Source: an uncultured Arcanobacterium sp. (GTDB taxonomy: Bacteria; Actinomycetota; Actinomycetes; Actinomycetales; Actinomycetaceae). Taken from it: a stretch of DNA of 64,000 bases. The notes under the pieces are model-generated. The model was not told the origin of the DNA. It did not search any database and saw only the letters and a list, made by a program, of their open reading frames with translations. Of this stretch, positions 1 through 8,489 are shown in pieces; the first letter of the stretch is position 1; each line of letters begins with the position of its first letter. A program made the translations under genes and the position numbers. The stretch covers positions 17,525-81,524 of the forward strand of contig CAMCHI010000005.1 in NCBI GenBank assembly GCA_945874735.1. The letters run 5' to 3'.

Positions 1-1671
1 CGCATTCCAGCTCATATTGTGTCGGCTAAACATTTTGATAGCTGGTGGAAAAAAGAAAAACGGAAAAATCCGCGCCTTTTACACTACACTGATGAGTTTT
101 TATTAGGAGAAAATCAGGTAGATCCGCAAAACTTTCCAGCCGTTTGGACGCAGGGAGAATTTGATTTACCTATTAAATATCATTTTCAACCAGGTCGATA
201 CAGCGACGGACTAACCATAGATGTGCCGATAACTGTGCTCCCGCAATTACAAGACCAAGGTTTTGATTGGCTTGTGCCTGGTTTATTACCGGAACTAATT
301 TTGACCACCATTAAATGTTTACCTAAAAACGTGCGCAAACATTTAGTACCTGCTCCTGATACCGCTAACCTTCTACTACCTAAATTATTGAAAATAAAAG
401 CAGAAACTGCTTTATCGGGAGAGTTAAACTTTTCGCAAGCATTCACTAAGGCAGTACGAGAATTGCGCGGAATAGAAATACCTGCACAAACTTGGGCAGA
501 CTTTACTTTACCGCCACATTTGCAAATAACTTTCCAAGTGCGTTCAGAACGAGATGCCGTGTTAGATGTGGATACTTCTTTGACCGCTCTGCAACGTAAA
601 CTAGCTCCTGCCACCCAAAGCGCAGTGGAAAAAGTAGTAAAAAACGCGGTAGCGCAAGCAGTGGAGAGTGCCCGTTTAGAATTATTGACGACGTCTAGCC
701 AATTAACTGCCTCTAATAGCACCGATCCTCTGCAAATTTTACAGCAAGGTTTACTCACTGAGATGGTGGAATCAACAGCCAGCAACGGAATGATAGTGCG
801 CGGTTATCCTGCTTTCGTAGCACAAAATGCTTGGAGGGGAGAACTAACTATACCGTCTAATATATTTACCGACGCTAATAATTTATGCACCCCTAAGGTA
901 AGTTTGCGGATTTTAACTGATCCGGCTCTCCAAGCTAAAGAGCATCGCTTCGGAATACTATATTTGCTGTTAGCCGAGCTGTCTTTGCCTACTGCACGTG
1001 TCACTTCTCGCTGGAATAGTTTAGAGTCTTTACTATTAGGGGCGAGTCCTTACGCCTCTACCGCAGATTTAGTGCAACATCTCCAATTTGCCGCTATTAC
1101 TAATATGGCCACTAAATGGAGTAAACAAGAAAAACAAAAATTAGGCACTTTACGCACCTATGCGCTTTATCAAAATTTACGTGACTACGTGCGCAACACG
1201 ATGGAAGATGAAATATACCGTATTGCTCGTATTGTGGCGCGTATTTTAGGGCAATATACCGAGGTGGTTGCCCAGCTTAAACAAACCACTTCTTCTGCTT
1301 TAATAAATACGGTAGAAGACGTAAAAGAACAGTTAAATAAACTTATTTATCCTGGCTTTATTATTGCTACTCCCGATACTTTCTTGGCTGACTTACCACG
1401 GTTTTTACAAGGTATTGGGTGGCGTTTAAGTAAGGCAGAGCAAAATGTTGAGCAAGATTTTCTAAATAGTCAGGTAGTGCAAGAAACTTGGGATTTATTA
1501 ATACAAGCGCAAAATAGTTTTGTTTTAGAAACTTTTGAGCAGCAGACGGCTAATAAGTTGGTAGAAGCGCGTTGGTTGCTGGAAGAATTACGTATTTCTT
1601 TGTTTGCCCAACAGTTAGGAACACGAGTAAAAGTTTCTCCACAGCGCATACGTAAACTTCTTACCACTTAA
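1..1671 (+). CDS. hrpA: ATP-dependent RNA helicase HrpA, C-terminal part (cut by window edge)
   Basis: The reading frame is open from the first base, so the gene starts upstream of the window. A GTG at position 19 is an internal codon, not the start. The visible 557 or so residues match the C-terminal DUF3418 region of HrpA-type DEAH-box helicases: an early IPAHIVSAKHFDSWW stretch, then a GFDWLVPGLLPELI segment and a LVPAPDTA segment. The helicase core with its DEAH motif lies outside the window. The family consists of ATP-dependent RNA helicases with roles in mRNA or ribosome handling. The stop codon at 1669-1671 is followed after 27 bases by the SprT-like gene on the same strand, so the two may be co-transcribed. 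The family call is confident; the physiological role in this organism is inferred. Confidence 0.88.
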   Translation, partial: RIPAHIVSAKHFDSWWKKEKRKNPRLLHYTDEFLLGENQVDPQNFPAVWTQGEFDLPIKYHFQPGRYSDGLTIDVPITVLPQLQDQGFDWLVPGLLPELILTTIKCLPKNVRKHLVPAPDTANLLLPKLLKIKAETALSGELNFSQAFTKAVRELRGIEIPAQTWADFTLPPHLQITFQVRSERDAVLDVDTSLTALQRKLAPATQSAVEKVVKNAVAQAVESARLELLTTSSQLTASNSTDPLQILQQGLLTEMVESTASNGMIVRGYPAFVAQNAWRGELTIPSNIFTDANNLCTPKVSLRILTDPALQAKEHRFGILYLLLAELSLPTARVTSRWNSLESLLLGASPYASTADLVQHLQFAAITNMATKWSKQEKQKLGTLRTYALYQNLRDYVRNTMEDEIYRIARIVARILGQYTEVVAQLKQTTSSALINTVEDVKEQLNKLIYPGFIIATPDTFLADLPRFLQGIGWRLSKAEQNVEQDFLNSQVVQETWDLLIQAQNSFVLETFEQQTANKLVEARWLLEELRISLFAQQLGTRVKVSPQRIRKLLTT

Positions 1672-1698
1672 AGCTACTAAAGGTAAGATAGCGTCATT

Positions 1699-2196
1699 AT
1701 GAAAGAAATGAGCACATTAACAGAAATTTACACATTGGGAAGGAATTTACTCAACCAACACGGTTTAACGAACTGGGAATTTGGTTTTGATAATGCAAAA
1801 CGCCGATTGGGGCAAACTGATTTTCAGAAACAGAAAATTAGCTTGTCACGTTATCTTTGCCCATTACTTGACCCTAAAAAGGTGCAAGAAGTTATTTTGC
1901 ATGAAATCGCCCATGCCTTAGTAGGGAAAGATCATGGGCATGATGCGGTTTGGAAAGCAAAATGTGTAGAAATCGGGGCGGTTCCGCGTGCTCGTATGAA
2001 AAACGCACCACAACTAACTCCGCTTTGGCAGGGAACTTGCCCACAAGGACATAAATATTCGTATCATCGAAAACCTAAACGGGTGCAGTCTTGCGGAAAA
2101 TGTTGTGCAACTTTTTCCCGCAATCATTTAATCCAATGGGAAAATACTCAGACTCAGAAAATCCTACGTATCGGACGATACAATTATTTAGACTAA
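1699..2196 (+). CDS. SprT-like zinc metalloprotease domain protein
   Basis: A 165-residue SprT/YpjP-like protein. It carries an HEIAH zinc-protease motif (H68, E69, H72) and a downstream GHDAVW segment that gives the probable third zinc ligand, H81. A C-terminal treble-clef-like zinc ribbon has cysteines at about 114, 132, 135 and 136. This arrangement is typical of SprT family proteins, which resemble the protease domain of eukaryotic Spartan. There is no signal peptide, so it should be cytosolic. It follows the HrpA gene by 27 bases. Two in-frame ATGs (1699 and 1708) compete as start; neither has a strong ribosome-binding site, so the first is kept. The substrate is unknown; DNA-protein crosslink repair is only an analogy. 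Confidence 0.8.
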   Translation: MKEMSTLTEIYTLGRNLLNQHGLTNWEFGFDNAKRRLGQTDFQKQKISLSRYLCPLLDPKKVQEVILHEIAHALVGKDHGHDAVWKAKCVEIGAVPRARMKNAPQLTPLWQGTCPQGHKYSYHRKPKRVQSCGKCCATFSRNHLIQWENTQTQKILRIGRYNYLD

Positions 2197-2247
2197 GGTT
2201 AAGTGAAAAAAGACCCTAACTTCGGTGACTAAACTAAGCAGGTAGAT

Positions 2248-3582
2248 ATGAAACTAAAGCAGAAAATAGCAGTAGTAGTTACTATTCTTACACTGATATT
2301 AACTGCTTGTAGTTATCCTAATACTTCTCCTACCACCGCTGATAAGGCATTAGAAATACCAGTCACAGAAATAAATTTTCATCTTTGGGACGAAACTGCT
2401 GCTAGAGCCTACGAAAAATCTTTCGCAGCCTTCACAAAGCTGAATCCAGATATTAAAGTAAAGATAAAAATAACTCCTTTTAGTCAGTACTGGCAGGAGA
2501 CAGATGAAAAAATCAGCACTCCTGAAATGGCTGATATTTTCTGGATAGACGCCTTAAATTATCCGAAATATGCACAAACAGGTCATCTGCTTGATATTTC
2601 TACCACTCTTAACCAAACTCCTGACCCTTGGCAAGAATCCGTCACCAATATTTACACTTATCAAGGTAAACTCTGGGGAGTGCCACAACTATGGGAATCA
2701 TTTGCTCTGTATTACAACAAAAATTTACTGGCTAAACATCACCTAGACCCGTCTACTCTTATTTGGAGTCCTAAAGCTGAACAAGACACTTTAATTACCG
2801 CCGCTAAGCGCTTAACAGTAGATGAACAAGGAAAAACTGCTGATAGTAAAGATTTCGATGAAAGTAAAACTAAAGTATATGGCTTTGCAAGTGCGGTGAA
2901 TGATGCGAGTGTGTACAGTACTTTTTTGAGTCAAAATAAAATGGTTTTTTCTGCTAATGCACCCCAAATCAACTTTTCCCACACTAACAGCACTGCCACT
3001 TTCCAATATTTATTCGACCTAATCCACACCCATAAAGTAACGCCTACACCTACTCAGATAGCTAACGAAGAAAATTATTTACGTAACTTGTTTGTTAAAG
3101 GGGAACTAGCAGTATTGCAAGCTAGTCCCGCAAATCTAAAATACGTGTATGCACACCAGAAAGATAAATGGGGACTTGCCCCTAACCTAGCTGGCACAAC
3201 TGGACGTATTAGTACCGTACAAGGAATAGCTGCGGCTGGAAATGCCCATACCAAATATCCAGCTAAAACTGCACGTGTACTACAGTGGTTAGGTTCTAAA
3301 GAAGGGCAGCTGGCATTAGGGGAACTAGGGGTAGGTTTTCCCGCAGTGATTGATGCCCAAGATGCGTTCATAAACTATTGGGCACGGCGCGGAATTGACG
3401 CCTCTGTGTTTATTCCGGGCGGACTAGGTAATACTATTCATCTTGCTTTAGATGCTCAAACTCAAATAAAGCTAAATAGTGCTCAAGACACAATTACACA
3501 AATATTAACTGGAAACTTAGCGCTTGTAGACGGATTGAGCACAGCTACTGAACAGAGTTTAACTGCTTTACCAGCCAATTAA
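2248..3582 (+). CDS. Extracellular solute-binding lipoprotein (family 1, sugar type)
   Basis: A 444-residue secreted lipoprotein. The N-terminus has a basic start, a hydrophobic run and a lipobox LTAC with the lipid-modified Cys at position 21. The mature part has the fold signals of family 1 ABC substrate-binding proteins (EFHLWDE-like start, GKLWGVPQLWESFALYYNKN, a late KEGQLALGELGVGFP region), which usually bind mono- or oligosaccharides or polyol phosphates for ABC importers. No permease or ATPase gene lies next to it, so its partners must be elsewhere or it serves another role. It is separated from the SprT-like gene by about 50 bases, and its last 38 bases overlap the 3' end of the convergent phosphatase gene. 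Ligand identity cannot be read from the sequence. Confidence 0.82.
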   Translation: MKLKQKIAVVVTILTLILTACSYPNTSPTTADKALEIPVTEINFHLWDETAARAYEKSFAAFTKLNPDIKVKIKITPFSQYWQETDEKISTPEMADIFWIDALNYPKYAQTGHLLDISTTLNQTPDPWQESVTNIYTYQGKLWGVPQLWESFALYYNKNLLAKHHLDPSTLIWSPKAEQDTLITAAKRLTVDEQGKTADSKDFDESKTKVYGFASAVNDASVYSTFLSQNKMVFSANAPQINFSHTNSTATFQYLFDLIHTHKVTPTPTQIANEENYLRNLFVKGELAVLQASPANLKYVYAHQKDKWGLAPNLAGTTGRISTVQGIAAAGNAHTKYPAKTARVLQWLGSKEGQLALGELGVGFPAVIDAQDAFINYWARRGIDASVFIPGGLGNTIHLALDAQTQIKLNSAQDTITQILTGNLALVDGLSTATEQSLTALPAN

Positions 3583-4138
3583 CTATACCTGTAGCTCCTG
3601 CTTCCACTACCGTTAAAGTGTCTTGAAAATTACTTGTGTTACCATACCAAGGATCTAGTACGTCCAGTTCTCCGTCTGAAGTATAGAAATCACTATAACG
3701 GTTACGCTTTCCGCTATTAGTACCCGCTGGGTCTAACACTGCGCCTGTTCCATACACTCCAGTTGGATATACAGAAATTGTGCCATCAAATTCTCGCCAT
3801 AAATGTACTTTTGCTAAATCAGTTCCTGCTGTTAATAACATGGGTTTTAAGGCACGGGCGTGACCCACCGTCATAGCAAGAATTAAATCTGCTTCCTGCA
3901 ATTCATAATCACTAGCTCGATGAGCACAATGCTTATCTGGTAAAGCATATCCAGCTTGGCTTAACACGTATTGCGCACGGCTATCAATAGGATTGCCGTG
4001 CTCTTCGCTGGAAACTCCCGCAGAAGTTACCACTATCTGCGTAAGTCCAGCTTGAGCTAATTTTTCGCGCAACACGATTTCTCCCATAGGGGAGCGACAA
4101 ATATTTCCGGTACAAACCACTAAGATTCGATACGGCAT
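3545..4138 (-). CDS. Low-molecular-weight protein-tyrosine-phosphatase family protein
   Basis: A 197-residue protein. The P-loop CTGNICRS (nucleophile C9, R15 of the CX5R signature) sits right at the N-terminus, and a DPWYGN motif supplies the general acid D162. Both are hallmarks of low-molecular-weight tyrosine phosphatases; arsenate reductases share the fold but lack the DPWYG signature. At 197 residues it is longer than the usual 150-165, with an insertion around residues 113-158 that is polar and rich in Gly and Tyr. It begins 3 bases after the nrdF stop and is almost certainly co-transcribed with nrdF. Its tail overlaps the tail of the convergent binding-lipoprotein gene. Substrates are unknown; polysaccharide or kinase regulation is common in the family but unproven here. 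Confidence 0.85.
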   Translation of the reverse strand: MPYRILVVCTGNICRSPMGEIVLREKLAQAGLTQIVVTSAGVSSEEHGNPIDSRAQYVLSQAGYALPDKHCAHRASDYELQEADLILAMTVGHARALKPMLLTAGTDLAKVHLWREFDGTISVYPTGVYGTGAVLDPAGTNSGKRNRYSDFYTSDGELDVLDPWYGNTSNFQDTLTVVEAGATGIVNWLVKQLNSVQ

Positions 4139-4141
4139 ATC

Positions 4142-5170
<1,029 letters not shown>

Positions 5171-5321
5171 TTACTAACCTGTTCTATGTTATCTATTAAC
5201 TGGAAGTGACCCCTAATTTTTTTCTGCTTAATAAGTCACTCAGTTTGGAATTTAAATTAGGGAAGAAAGCGTAAGAAAAGAAAAACGACCCGACAGGATT
5301 AAATCAACCATCGAGCCGAAG

Positions 5322-5394
5322 CGCGCCGAAAGGGACTCGAACCCCCAACCTCTTGATCCGTAGTCAAGTGCTCTATCCATTGAGCTATCGGCGC
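5322..5394 (-). tRNA. tRNA-Arg (anticodon ACG)
   Basis: The minus strand folds into a full cloverleaf. The acceptor stem is GCGCCGA with TCGGCGC, the anticodon arm CTTGA-CTACGGA-TCAAG carries ACG, and the T arm is GGTTCGAGTCC-like. The discriminator base is G, and CCA is not encoded. A first-position A34 of this tRNA-Arg is normally deaminated to inosine by TadA. It lies upstream of nrdF on the same strand. Confidence 0.96.
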
Positions 5395-5729
5395 AAGTTC
5401 CGTGGAACATCGTTCAGTTTACTACTACTACCCCGCGAAATGCTAATTATTTCCTAGTGGTAGTGCGCACATCTCTTACTAAGTTATATACACTGGCTCT
5501 TTTGTCCGTCTTTATATATTTATGTCTTATTTTATCTCTTCTTTTTCTTCATCTTTCTCTCTTCTTTTTCTCTCCGTTTCGTTATTCCCTTTATTTCTCT
5601 CACCGCAGCGGTTTGTACACCGTTTCTCTTAATGCACTACTTATCCCCAACCACTTCAGCATTTCCTTTCTCACGCTACTCACTTCCTAAAGTGAAATGT
5701 ATCCATCTACGAGTAATTAAGGAATAAAA
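5395..5729. other. Non-coding gap with long polypyrimidine tract
   Basis: These 335 bases lie between tRNA-Arg and the adhesin gene at 5730. Positions 5525-5580 are almost pure T and C on the plus strand, with about four purines in 56 bases. A hydrophobic-looking open frame at 5457-5690 merely reflects this composition. The tract lies about 150 bases upstream of the adhesin start. No recognisable RNA gene is visible here. Confidence 0.6.
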
Positions 5730-8327
5730 ATGCAAACTAAAAAACGAAAACTAATCCCGATACTGCTAATAACTTTATGCACTTTGGGTATAACTGCTTT
5801 TCCATTTAACACCCAGTTAGCAGCAAGTGAACCACTAAGTATCACCGGAATTACTGCCCAAAACTATTCTGACGGAATTGTTTACTACAAAAACGGAGTA
5901 CTAGTAGGCGGACTAAACTTCTTTGACGTGTTAGATAATAGAACCGGCGGAAATAAACAATACTGTGTAAACTACGTAACGAATCAGCCTACCGGCAATG
6001 AACGCTACGAAGTACACAAACTAACTGCTCCTACAATTACCGCACCCAACAATATAGCACTCACCGTACGGCAATTCACGTATCTTTTACATAAATATCA
6101 ACAACGTAAAGACCCTGTAACCCAAGCAGCTCTAGCTTATCTTGCCCATCAAAACTATGAAACGGTCGCTCCAGCTGATCATTATGGCGTGAATACCACC
6201 AGCCCAAGTGATACCGCAAAATGGTTAGCTAACCTAGTGCAACAAGTGTCTCCTGAAGTACAACAGCTAGCAATTAACCTAGTAAATGAAGCTAAACTAC
6301 GAGCCACCCATACTATAACTCCCGGCATTATACATACCACTAATCAACGTCATGGCACTATCCAAGGAATCGGTGCACTAAATCAAAATAATGATTTTAT
6401 TGCCGGCAAAACAGTCAGCATAACTTTAACTGGGCCAGCTGTGTTTACCGAGTCTAAAAGTAAAACTTGGCAAGGAACTACTTTAGATAAAGGACTAAAC
6501 CTAGCTTGGGAAGCAACCGGAAACGGAAATGTACAAGCTAGGATTACTTTCTCTGTAGAAAAAGGCAGTTTAGAACTATGGGATCCAGTAGAAACAGTAC
6601 AAAGCGTAGTTACTTTAGGAGCAAATATTCAAGAAGACACCGCACTATCTGATAGTTTAACTTGGGAAGTTGTGTACGATTTTCAACCTAAAGGTATCTC
6701 AGCAGCGCAAAAAATCGCACAAGCCGGAACTTTCACCGACACTCTAACCGTATTTGCTGATCCTGCTTATGGAAAAGGGGAATGGCTAAAAGATGGAGAA
6801 AACTTCATACCTGTTAAATTCACGGCGAGCGCTTATCATTTAGGGGAAGAAATACCAACTCCTAGTCAGGAAGTACCTAGTAATGCCCGCTTACTAGACA
6901 CTATAGAAGTTACAGCTACTGGCCCAAGCGATATAGTGGCAACTTTTACTGATTTGCCCCCAGGTTTTACTACCGTAGTGTGGGAAATGCAGAAAAATAA
7001 GCAAGGAAAATACAAAGAGTATGTACGGCAAAATTGGCAAGATCAATTCGCGCTACTAGCAGAAACCACCTTACAACCCACTGAGTTTCAAATAGACTCC
7101 ACTCTACAAATACGGGACACTAAATCCGGCACATATTTAGTAGACGACTTATTCATTAGCGGATTGCCTAATAATCACCCTAATTTTGCTGGAAACAGTA
7201 GATTTAGTGCCGATTCTTCCGTAATTTTTCAAGAACTATGGTTTTTTCCTTATCCCTTAGAAGTAAAAGAAGAAAATTTAGCTCAAGCGGAAAAAATTGG
7301 AAACACTTTACAAATTCCGGCACGTAATGGGCATTACCCTAATTTAGGATCGCAAACTTTTAAGATACGTTACGACCAACACGACCAAGCTATCCCAGGT
7401 ACTTACGTATTTATCACTCATTTTCCAGGAGATGAACGAGTAAAACCATTACGCACTGCTGTAACTGACACACACGAACAATATGTGATAACACCAGCAC
7501 CAGCCTTACATACCACTTTATTATTTGATGCGGAAAAAACAGCACCCAGCTATGGCACCCAAACCTTAACCGACAAAGTTTGTTATACCAATTTACAAAC
7601 ACAAAAAACTTACCGTTTACACGGAGAATTATTTAATCCAGACACCCAAGAAAGTTGGAATATTCAGGGTGAAACCATCTTTACCCCCACCACTCCTAAT
7701 GGGTGTACAACGGTTAATTTTTCAGTAGATGCTACTAAACTAGCAGGTAAAACAGTAGTTGCAGTAGAAACTTTGTTTCTAGAAAATAAAAAAGTAGCTG
7801 AACACCACGATCTAACTGACCTAAATCAAACTCTTAATTTCTTGCCCCAGCCCAACTTGGTCACTTCTGCTTACGAAGAAAAAGACGGAGATAAGATACT
7901 TACTCCCACTACTCAGGTAAACGTTATTGATAAAGTATGTGAAACCACTGGGCAACTCCGCACAGATACCACATACACGATTATTACCGATGCGGTCTTG
8001 AAAAGAAACGGAGAAAGTGTACTACCTCAGAAAGTAACGTCTTATTTTGCCCCTCGGGCTGCCAATGACTGTGCGGAAGTAAAAATATCTTTCAATGCCG
8101 AAAAATTAGCAGGAGAAGAAGTGGTACTTTTCGAAACCGTCATGCATAAAGATAATGTAGTGACCATACACCATGACTTAAACGAAAAAATGCAAACCGT
8201 GAAATTTACTGAACTTCCACCCCCGCCCACTTTAGCGAAAACCGGAGCTATTCTCAGCGGTTTATTAGGCATAACGCTGGGATTAACTGGATTAGGATTA
8301 GCCTTACGTAAATACACTAAACCCTAG
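5730..8327 (+). CDS. Wall-anchored thioester/VaFE-repeat adhesin (LAKTG)
   Basis: An 865-residue surface protein. Residues 1-33 form a Sec signal peptide. Residues of about 40-190 form a thioester domain: C79 in the YCVN motif and Q132 in TQAA are the predicted partners of an internal Cys-Gln thioester, as in the TQxA-type domains of Gram-positive adhesins that can bond covalently to host amines. The C-terminal third holds two VaFE-type repeats (about 600-710 and 715-830; KVCYTN... with VETLF, and KVCETT... with FETVMH), a family with expected isopeptide bonds. It ends PPPPT-LAKTG, then a hydrophobic helix and RKYTKP, which is a sortase signal. The LAxTG form suggests a class E housekeeping sortase. 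The gene converges on the pilus operon (gap 162 bases), so it is either an alternative tip protein or a separate adhesin. Confidence 0.85.
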   Translation: MQTKKRKLIPILLITLCTLGITAFPFNTQLAASEPLSITGITAQNYSDGIVYYKNGVLVGGLNFFDVLDNRTGGNKQYCVNYVTNQPTGNERYEVHKLTAPTITAPNNIALTVRQFTYLLHKYQQRKDPVTQAALAYLAHQNYETVAPADHYGVNTTSPSDTAKWLANLVQQVSPEVQQLAINLVNEAKLRATHTITPGIIHTTNQRHGTIQGIGALNQNNDFIAGKTVSITLTGPAVFTESKSKTWQGTTLDKGLNLAWEATGNGNVQARITFSVEKGSLELWDPVETVQSVVTLGANIQEDTALSDSLTWEVVYDFQPKGISAAQKIAQAGTFTDTLTVFADPAYGKGEWLKDGENFIPVKFTASAYHLGEEIPTPSQEVPSNARLLDTIEVTATGPSDIVATFTDLPPGFTTVVWEMQKNKQGKYKEYVRQNWQDQFALLAETTLQPTEFQIDSTLQIRDTKSGTYLVDDLFISGLPNNHPNFAGNSRFSADSSVIFQELWFFPYPLEVKEENLAQAEKIGNTLQIPARNGHYPNLGSQTFKIRYDQHDQAIPGTYVFITHFPGDERVKPLRTAVTDTHEQYVITPAPALHTTLLFDAEKTAPSYGTQTLTDKVCYTNLQTQKTYRLHGELFNPDTQESWNIQGETIFTPTTPNGCTTVNFSVDATKLAGKTVVAVETLFLENKKVAEHHDLTDLNQTLNFLPQPNLVTSAYEEKDGDKILTPTTQVNVIDKVCETTGQLRTDTTYTIITDAVLKRNGESVLPQKVTSYFAPRAANDCAEVKISFNAEKLAGEEVVLFETVMHKDNVVTIHHDLNEKMQTVKFTELPPPPTLAKTGAILSGLLGITLGLTGLGLALRKYTKP

Positions 8328-8429
8328 CTATTTACTATAAGGTGAAATCCTAACAAAGAAAATCACCTCACTAAACCACAAAGCTAAAATCCAACAACTA
8401 ACCTTAAAACTCATAAATTAAATATAAAA

Positions 8430-8466
8430 GTTGTGGGTGGATAATTAACACGTATCCACCCACAAC
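8430..8466 (-). terminator. Rho-independent terminator of the pilus operon
   Basis: There is a 14-bp perfect stem (GTTGTGGGTGGATA with TATCCACCCACAAC) and a 9-base loop. On the minus strand it is followed by a T-rich tail (TTTTATATTTAATTT). It lies just downstream of the tip-adhesin stop codon at 8490. Confidence 0.85.
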
Positions 8467-8489
8467 CGCTATCTTAGCTACCTATTAAG

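Noticed and set aside
186..785. Minus-strand frame of 199 residues in the HrpA gene
   Set aside because: It is a shadow of the helicase gene with no family signature or ribosome-binding site.
19..1671. GTG at 19 as the start of the first gene
   Set aside because: The frame is open to base 1 and the sequence before the GTG (RIPAHIV) matches HrpA, so the real start lies upstream of the window.
5457..5690. Open frame for a 77-residue hydrophobic protein
   Set aside because: It has a GTG start without a ribosome-binding site and exists only because of the T/C-rich tract; codon usage is atypical.
8336..8372. Hairpin after the VaFE adhesin gene (AGGTGA / TCACCT)
   Set aside because: It has only 6 paired bases and no T run, so it is too weak to call a terminator.
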